From Albibeggiatoa sp964388965 (GTDB taxonomy: Bacteria; Pseudomonadota; Gammaproteobacteria; Beggiatoales; Beggiatoaceae): DNA of 8,158 nt. A program made the position numbers and the translations under genes. Below the pieces are notes generated by a model, which did not search any database, had not been told where the DNA came from, and saw only the letters and a list, made by a program, of their open reading frames with translations. The stretch spans positions 1 through 8,158 of the forward strand of contig CAYMCP010000105.1 in the NCBI GenBank assembly GCA_964388965.1. Direction: 5' to 3'. Below are positions 5,282 to 8,158 of the stretch, in pieces. Numbering within the stretch: the stretch's first letter is position 1; every line of letters begins with the position of its first letter.

Positions 5282-6139
5282 TTAAGTCTTTTGGCTATAC
5301 AGTAAAGCTGTGATTTGTTCTGACACCAAACCAATTAAAAAAACCAGTAAAGAAGTAGTGAACAATAACATGCCCATATTGGTAAAGCGTCCATCGGTTA
5401 AATAGGTGTAAGAATAATAAATCAATCCTAAGGAAAAAAAGCCAGCACTTAAAGGACCAAATAATTTCAAGGGGGCGTATAAAGTACCGATTTTGAAAAT
5501 AATTAATAGAAAACGTACTCCATCGCGCAATAATTTAATATGGCTCTTGCCTGCGCGTTTATGGGCTTTAATGGGTTCATAACAAACTGCATAGCCAGCT
5601 CTAAAGAACGCCATGGTGATGGTGGTTGGGTAAGAAAAGGTGTTGGGTAATAAAAACAAGAATTCTTTGAATTTTTTTGCATTCACCACTCGAAAACCAG
5701 AGGTTAAATCAGGGATTTTGTGTCCTACCATCCAACTTGCCAGTTTATTGTAAAAGCCATTGCCGAGTTTTCGGGCAAAACTGGCTTGGGAGTGGCTGTC
5801 TCTCGCGCCGATGACCATATCATGCCCCGCTTCGTAACGCTGTAAAAGACGCGCTATATCTTTGGGATCGTGTTGTCCATCAGCATCCATAAAGACTAAA
5901 ACTTCACCTGTCGCCACTCTTGCCCCACTCTTGATTGCCGCGCCGTTGCCCATGTTATAGGCATGACGCACGACTTTCGCGCCTGCGGTTTCGGCTATGT
6001 GTGCAGAATCATCTTGTGAAGCATCGTCCACTATAATAATTTCAGCTTGTGGATGCAAATCAGTCAACTGTTTAATGACATCTGGCAGCCCGGCTGCTTC
6101 ATTGTGGCAAGGTAAAATAATGCTCAATGGCTTATTCAT
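5282..6139 (-). CDS. GT2 glycosyltransferase, polyprenyl-phosphate sugar synthase type
   Basis: This 285-residue protein has a DPM1/DPG-synthase-like GT-A domain. SIILPCHNEAAGL (6-18) opens it, IIIVDDASQDDS (34-45) carries the nucleotide-binding Asp38/Asp39, VFMDADGQHDP (82-92) holds the DxD-type metal site (Asp85/Asp87), and TSGFRVVN (146-153) follows. Enzymes with this DADGQHDP signature usually move a sugar from a nucleotide donor to polyprenyl phosphate at the inner membrane. The C-terminus has two or more hydrophobic segments (about 207-247 and 255-280), giving membrane attachment. ATG 6139 is preceded by AGGGAAG at 6152-6146 and overlaps the TPR gene stop by 8 bases. The upstream in-frame ATG at 6166 lacks this support. 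Its position next to a GT-C protein, a class that uses polyprenyl-phosphate sugars, suggests that it supplies that protein's donor. Family is secure, the sugar is not. Confidence 0.92.
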   Translation of the reverse strand: MNKPLSIILPCHNEAAGLPDVIKQLTDLHPQAEIIIVDDASQDDSAHIAETAGAKVVRHAYNMGNGAAIKSGARVATGEVLVFMDADGQHDPKDIARLLQRYEAGHDMVIGARDSHSQASFARKLGNGFYNKLASWMVGHKIPDLTSGFRVVNAKKFKEFLFLLPNTFSYPTTITMAFFRAGYAVCYEPIKAHKRAGKSHIKLLRDGVRFLLIIFKIGTLYAPLKLFGPLSAGFFSLGLIYYSYTYLTDGRFTNMGMLLFTTSLLVFLIGLVSEQITALLYSQKT

Positions 6140-8075
6140 TATGTTCTTCCCTATTTTGCATCGCATTTAATTCAGTAATAACCACAGATAGAGATTTTAG
6201 ATAATCACTGTGCAGATAATAATCTTTGAAGTTCATCTGTAATAACACTTCCTCAATATATACTTGCGCTATATCTACTCGTCCCGCACTTAACAGCCAA
6301 TGAATACGCTCTATTTTCATTTTTATGTCATATTCAATGGCTAATGCTTTGTCAGCATAGTCAATCGCCTGTAAATAGTTTCCTTGTTTAGCCTGAAACT
6401 TTGCGTAATTGTGATACAGCACATTACGAAACAACTTGGCTAATTCATGGTTATTTAACAATGGCTGAAATATCTCTTCTTCAAGAAAATGGGTATTCAG
6501 TAGTGATGGGCATACTTTTTCTTCCCAGCTTTCTATTAATATATTGAGTGCTACACCAAATGCTTCATCACCTTCTGTAGTTCTTAAGCGATTTCTGAGT
6601 TGATTACTGTCAGGTATGGGCAATTCCGGCTTATAACAATGGGTGTTTAACCATAATAAATAAGGACCAACATCGTTTGGTAAGGTATCGCCCATTGTTT
6701 GATAAATTTCAATGGCTGCTGTATGCTGCCCAAATGTATTGAGTTGAGAAGCATAATGAGATTGCGCATAAGCTGAATGGGGTTTTAATTCTGCCCATAA
6801 AGCAGCTTGTGTGAGGGGGCGTTGCCAAAGTTCAACCTCCATCCAAGTCACTAACGGTAAACTCATTAACCAGAAAAGTGGCAAAATAAGCAACAGCCGT
6901 TTTATTTTAAGTTGAATAATGGGCGTAGTGAGTAAACGATAAAAGAGATAAACCAGTGCAAATGCAAGCCCAAGCAAAGGTAAATAATTTCGATGCTCAA
7001 AATACAGTTTAAGCGGAATAATACTGCCTTCTAAACTATGCCCGGCAATAAACCACAAAACAGCGAAAGCAAATACAGCCCATTGTTGACGTTTCCATAG
7101 TGCTAAACTAAACAGCAATAATAAACCTAAAGCACTCCATAAGGTATTCATGGGTTGTAATAAGCTGCTTGAAATCGTCCAATCATCGTGGAATATACTG
7201 AAACGATTAGGCGAGGGTAATAAAATTTTATCAATATAATCCCATAGAACACGGGTTTCCGTCATTAAACGTTGTTCAAGTGTAAAGTCTCTGATTTTAT
7301 AAGCTTCAAGCATATTAGACCAAGTTAGCGCGAAATAGCTCGCCAATAAGAAAAGCGGTAAAAATAAGAAAACAGCCGCCCACAGATACCAGATTTTATT
7401 TTTATTCAGTTGATGTAATAAAGTGAACTCTAAAACTAAGATATAAAGTGTCAGTAATATCGCGGTTTCTTTACTGAGTACACCGAGAACAATCCCTGCG
7501 CCTACACTTACAGACATCCATAATAAGCCTGACCAGATACGTTGTGCATCAAGGGCTATTCTTCCAATCAAATAACCCAATAGACCCAATAAAGTAAATA
7601 ATACCCCTAATTGCGCCATACGCTGTACGACATATAAGGTTGTAGAAACATGAAAGGGATGTAAAATCCAAACGGCAGTGGTCAACAAAGCCAGCCACAG
7701 GCTTTGTTGTTCGGGCAGCTTCATTAAGCGACAGACGTGGATTAACATCCAAAATATTAAAGCGGCATTAAACAAATGAATAAGTAAATTAATATACTTA
7801 AATGAGGCAGGATTAGGCCACTGATATGCCTGTAAAGCAAAGCTTGCTAAACTTAAAGGACGACCAAGACTGGATGATTTGCCTTCTAAGATAAAACGCA
7901 AAGCATCGTGGCTAAAAGGGTTATCAAATTCTTCTAAACTCTGTAAATTGATTTCATCATCTAAAATAAAATTGCTTTGCAAGCCGGGGAAATACAACCA
8001 AGCAGTAAACAGCAACAGTAACCAAAAAGCGATTCCAATATAAAGGTGCTGAGATTTATTCTGCATTGAGTTCAT
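6132..8075 (-). CDS. GT-C / TMTC-like multi-pass membrane protein with C-terminal TPRs
   Basis: This is a 647-residue inner-membrane protein. After a first TM segment (12-30), the first periplasmic loop carries FILDDEINL (36-44), the acidic Asp39/Asp40/Glu41 motif typical of GT-C transferases that use polyprenyl-phosphate sugars. It continues with SLGRPLSLASF (69-79), NLLIHLFNA (96-104), LHPFHVSTTLYVVQRM (138-153), LSKETA (200-205) and the family hallmark FEHRNYLP (359-366). About ten hydrophobic segments run to about residue 412. The C-terminal 220 residues are soluble and helical, with TPR-like units near 433-465 and 553-610, probably outside the membrane. The layout resembles TMTC O-mannosyltransferases and bacterial TPR glycosyltransferase-like proteins, so protein or glycan glycosylation is likely but unproven. 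Several starts exist. The real end of an upstream gene runs to 8056, so ATG 8144 is unlikely; ATG 8075 has GGA nine bases upstream, and ATG 8084 or 8066 remain possible. Confidence 0.82.
   Translation of the reverse strand: MNSMQNKSQHLYIGIAFWLLLLFTAWLYFPGLQSNFILDDEINLQSLEEFDNPFSHDALRFILEGKSSSLGRPLSLASFALQAYQWPNPASFKYINLLIHLFNAALIFWMLIHVCRLMKLPEQQSLWLALLTTAVWILHPFHVSTTLYVVQRMAQLGVLFTLLGLLGYLIGRIALDAQRIWSGLLWMSVSVGAGIVLGVLSKETAILLTLYILVLEFTLLHQLNKNKIWYLWAAVFLFLPLFLLASYFALTWSNMLEAYKIRDFTLEQRLMTETRVLWDYIDKILLPSPNRFSIFHDDWTISSSLLQPMNTLWSALGLLLLFSLALWKRQQWAVFAFAVLWFIAGHSLEGSIIPLKLYFEHRNYLPLLGLAFALVYLFYRLLTTPIIQLKIKRLLLILPLFWLMSLPLVTWMEVELWQRPLTQAALWAELKPHSAYAQSHYASQLNTFGQHTAAIEIYQTMGDTLPNDVGPYLLWLNTHCYKPELPIPDSNQLRNRLRTTEGDEAFGVALNILIESWEEKVCPSLLNTHFLEEEIFQPLLNNHELAKLFRNVLYHNYAKFQAKQGNYLQAIDYADKALAIEYDIKMKIERIHWLLSAGRVDIAQVYIEEVLLQMNFKDYYLHSDYLKSLSVVITELNAMQNREEHNE
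6146..6152 (-). promoter_or_regulatory. Ribosome binding site of the GT2 gene (AGGGAAG)
   Basis: On the minus strand AGGGAAG ends 6 bases before ATG 6139, inside the last codons of the TPR gene. It is the strongest Shine-Dalgarno sequence seen in the operon and selects the internal start over ATG 6166. Confidence 0.6.
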
Positions 8076-8158
8076 TTGTTTCATTCCGTTGCAGTCTTTG
8101 TTGAGCAATAGACTGGATTTTGTTGAGATGTTCAGCGTAAGCATAATAAGAAGTGTTG
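8056..8158 (-). CDS. C-terminal end of an unidentified protein (partial)
   Basis: An open minus-strand frame enters from the right edge and ends at TAA 8056-8058. Its 33 visible residues start NTSYYAYAEHLNKIQSIAQQ and finish with an RLQRN-containing, Glu/Asn-rich tail. The amphipathic, Ala/Gln-rich helix looks more like genuine protein than the competing N-terminal extension of the TPR gene in the same DNA. It would overlap the TPR gene start by about 20 bases, matching the overlap style of the operon. I cannot name the family from this fragment. Confidence 0.55.
   Translation of the reverse strand, partial: NTSYYAYAEHLNKIQSIAQQRLQRNETNELNAE

Noticed and set aside
7549..7752. 67-codon minus-strand frame
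   Set aside because: Overlaps the TPR gene in another frame, inside conserved GT-C-like sequence.
1..8158. CRISPR array, tRNA, rRNA or phage-defence genes
   Set aside because: No regularly spaced repeats, no cloverleaf-like or rRNA-like sequence and no nuclease, helicase or toxin motifs were seen; all long frames belong to glycan-related families.

Overview
The window is a stretch of a bacterial surface-glycan or glycosylation locus. Moderate-to-low GC, tightly overlapped genes and protein sequences of a proteobacterial flavour suggest a gammaproteobacterium, perhaps a filamentous sulfur oxidiser of the Beggiatoa/Thiothrix type. This assignment is an impression from sequence style, not from a marker gene.

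Layout. Bases 1-271 are mobile-element debris: two adjoining perfect palindromes (10-26, 27-48), then the last ~60 codons of an IS66-family transposase (66-263) and what looks like the right terminal inverted repeat of that element (261-271). Bases 272-559 hold no convincing gene. They do hold a perfect TATAAT box, a 14/16 direct repeat and a good ribosome binding site ahead of a TTG start. Two plus-strand genes follow: a PLP-dependent DegT/DnrJ/EryC1/StrS sugar aminotransferase (560-1726), and an overlapping, very AT-rich integral membrane protein of the lysylphosphatidylglycerol-synthase-TM / flippase-like family (1719-2654). This pair converges, with an 8-base tail-to-tail overlap, on a minus-strand operon.

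The minus-strand operon, in transcription order, is: the C-terminal end of an unidentified protein (8158-8056), a GT-C/TMTC-like membrane protein with C-terminal TPRs (8075-6132), a polyprenyl-phosphate-type GT2 glycosyltransferase with C-terminal membrane segments (6139-5282), a class I SAM methyltransferase with a C-terminal hydrophobic anchor (5277-4546), a GT4 glycosyltransferase (4546-3416) and an AT-rich formyltransferase (3411-2647). Every junction is an overlap or a gap of about 4 bases, so the five complete genes are very probably co-transcribed and partly translationally coupled.

How the genes may work together (inference). The aminotransferase could make a 4-amino-sugar nucleotide that the formyltransferase N-formylates. 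The GT2 enzyme could load a sugar onto polyprenyl phosphate, the flippase-like protein could help present it outside, and the TMTC-like GT-C protein could transfer it to a surface protein or glycan. The GT4 enzyme and methyltransferase would extend or modify the glycan. No dehydratase, polymerase (Wzy) or classical Wzx lies in the window, so the pathway must continue elsewhere. The middle, about 1727-3411, is strikingly more AT-rich than its flanks and looks like a separately acquired block.
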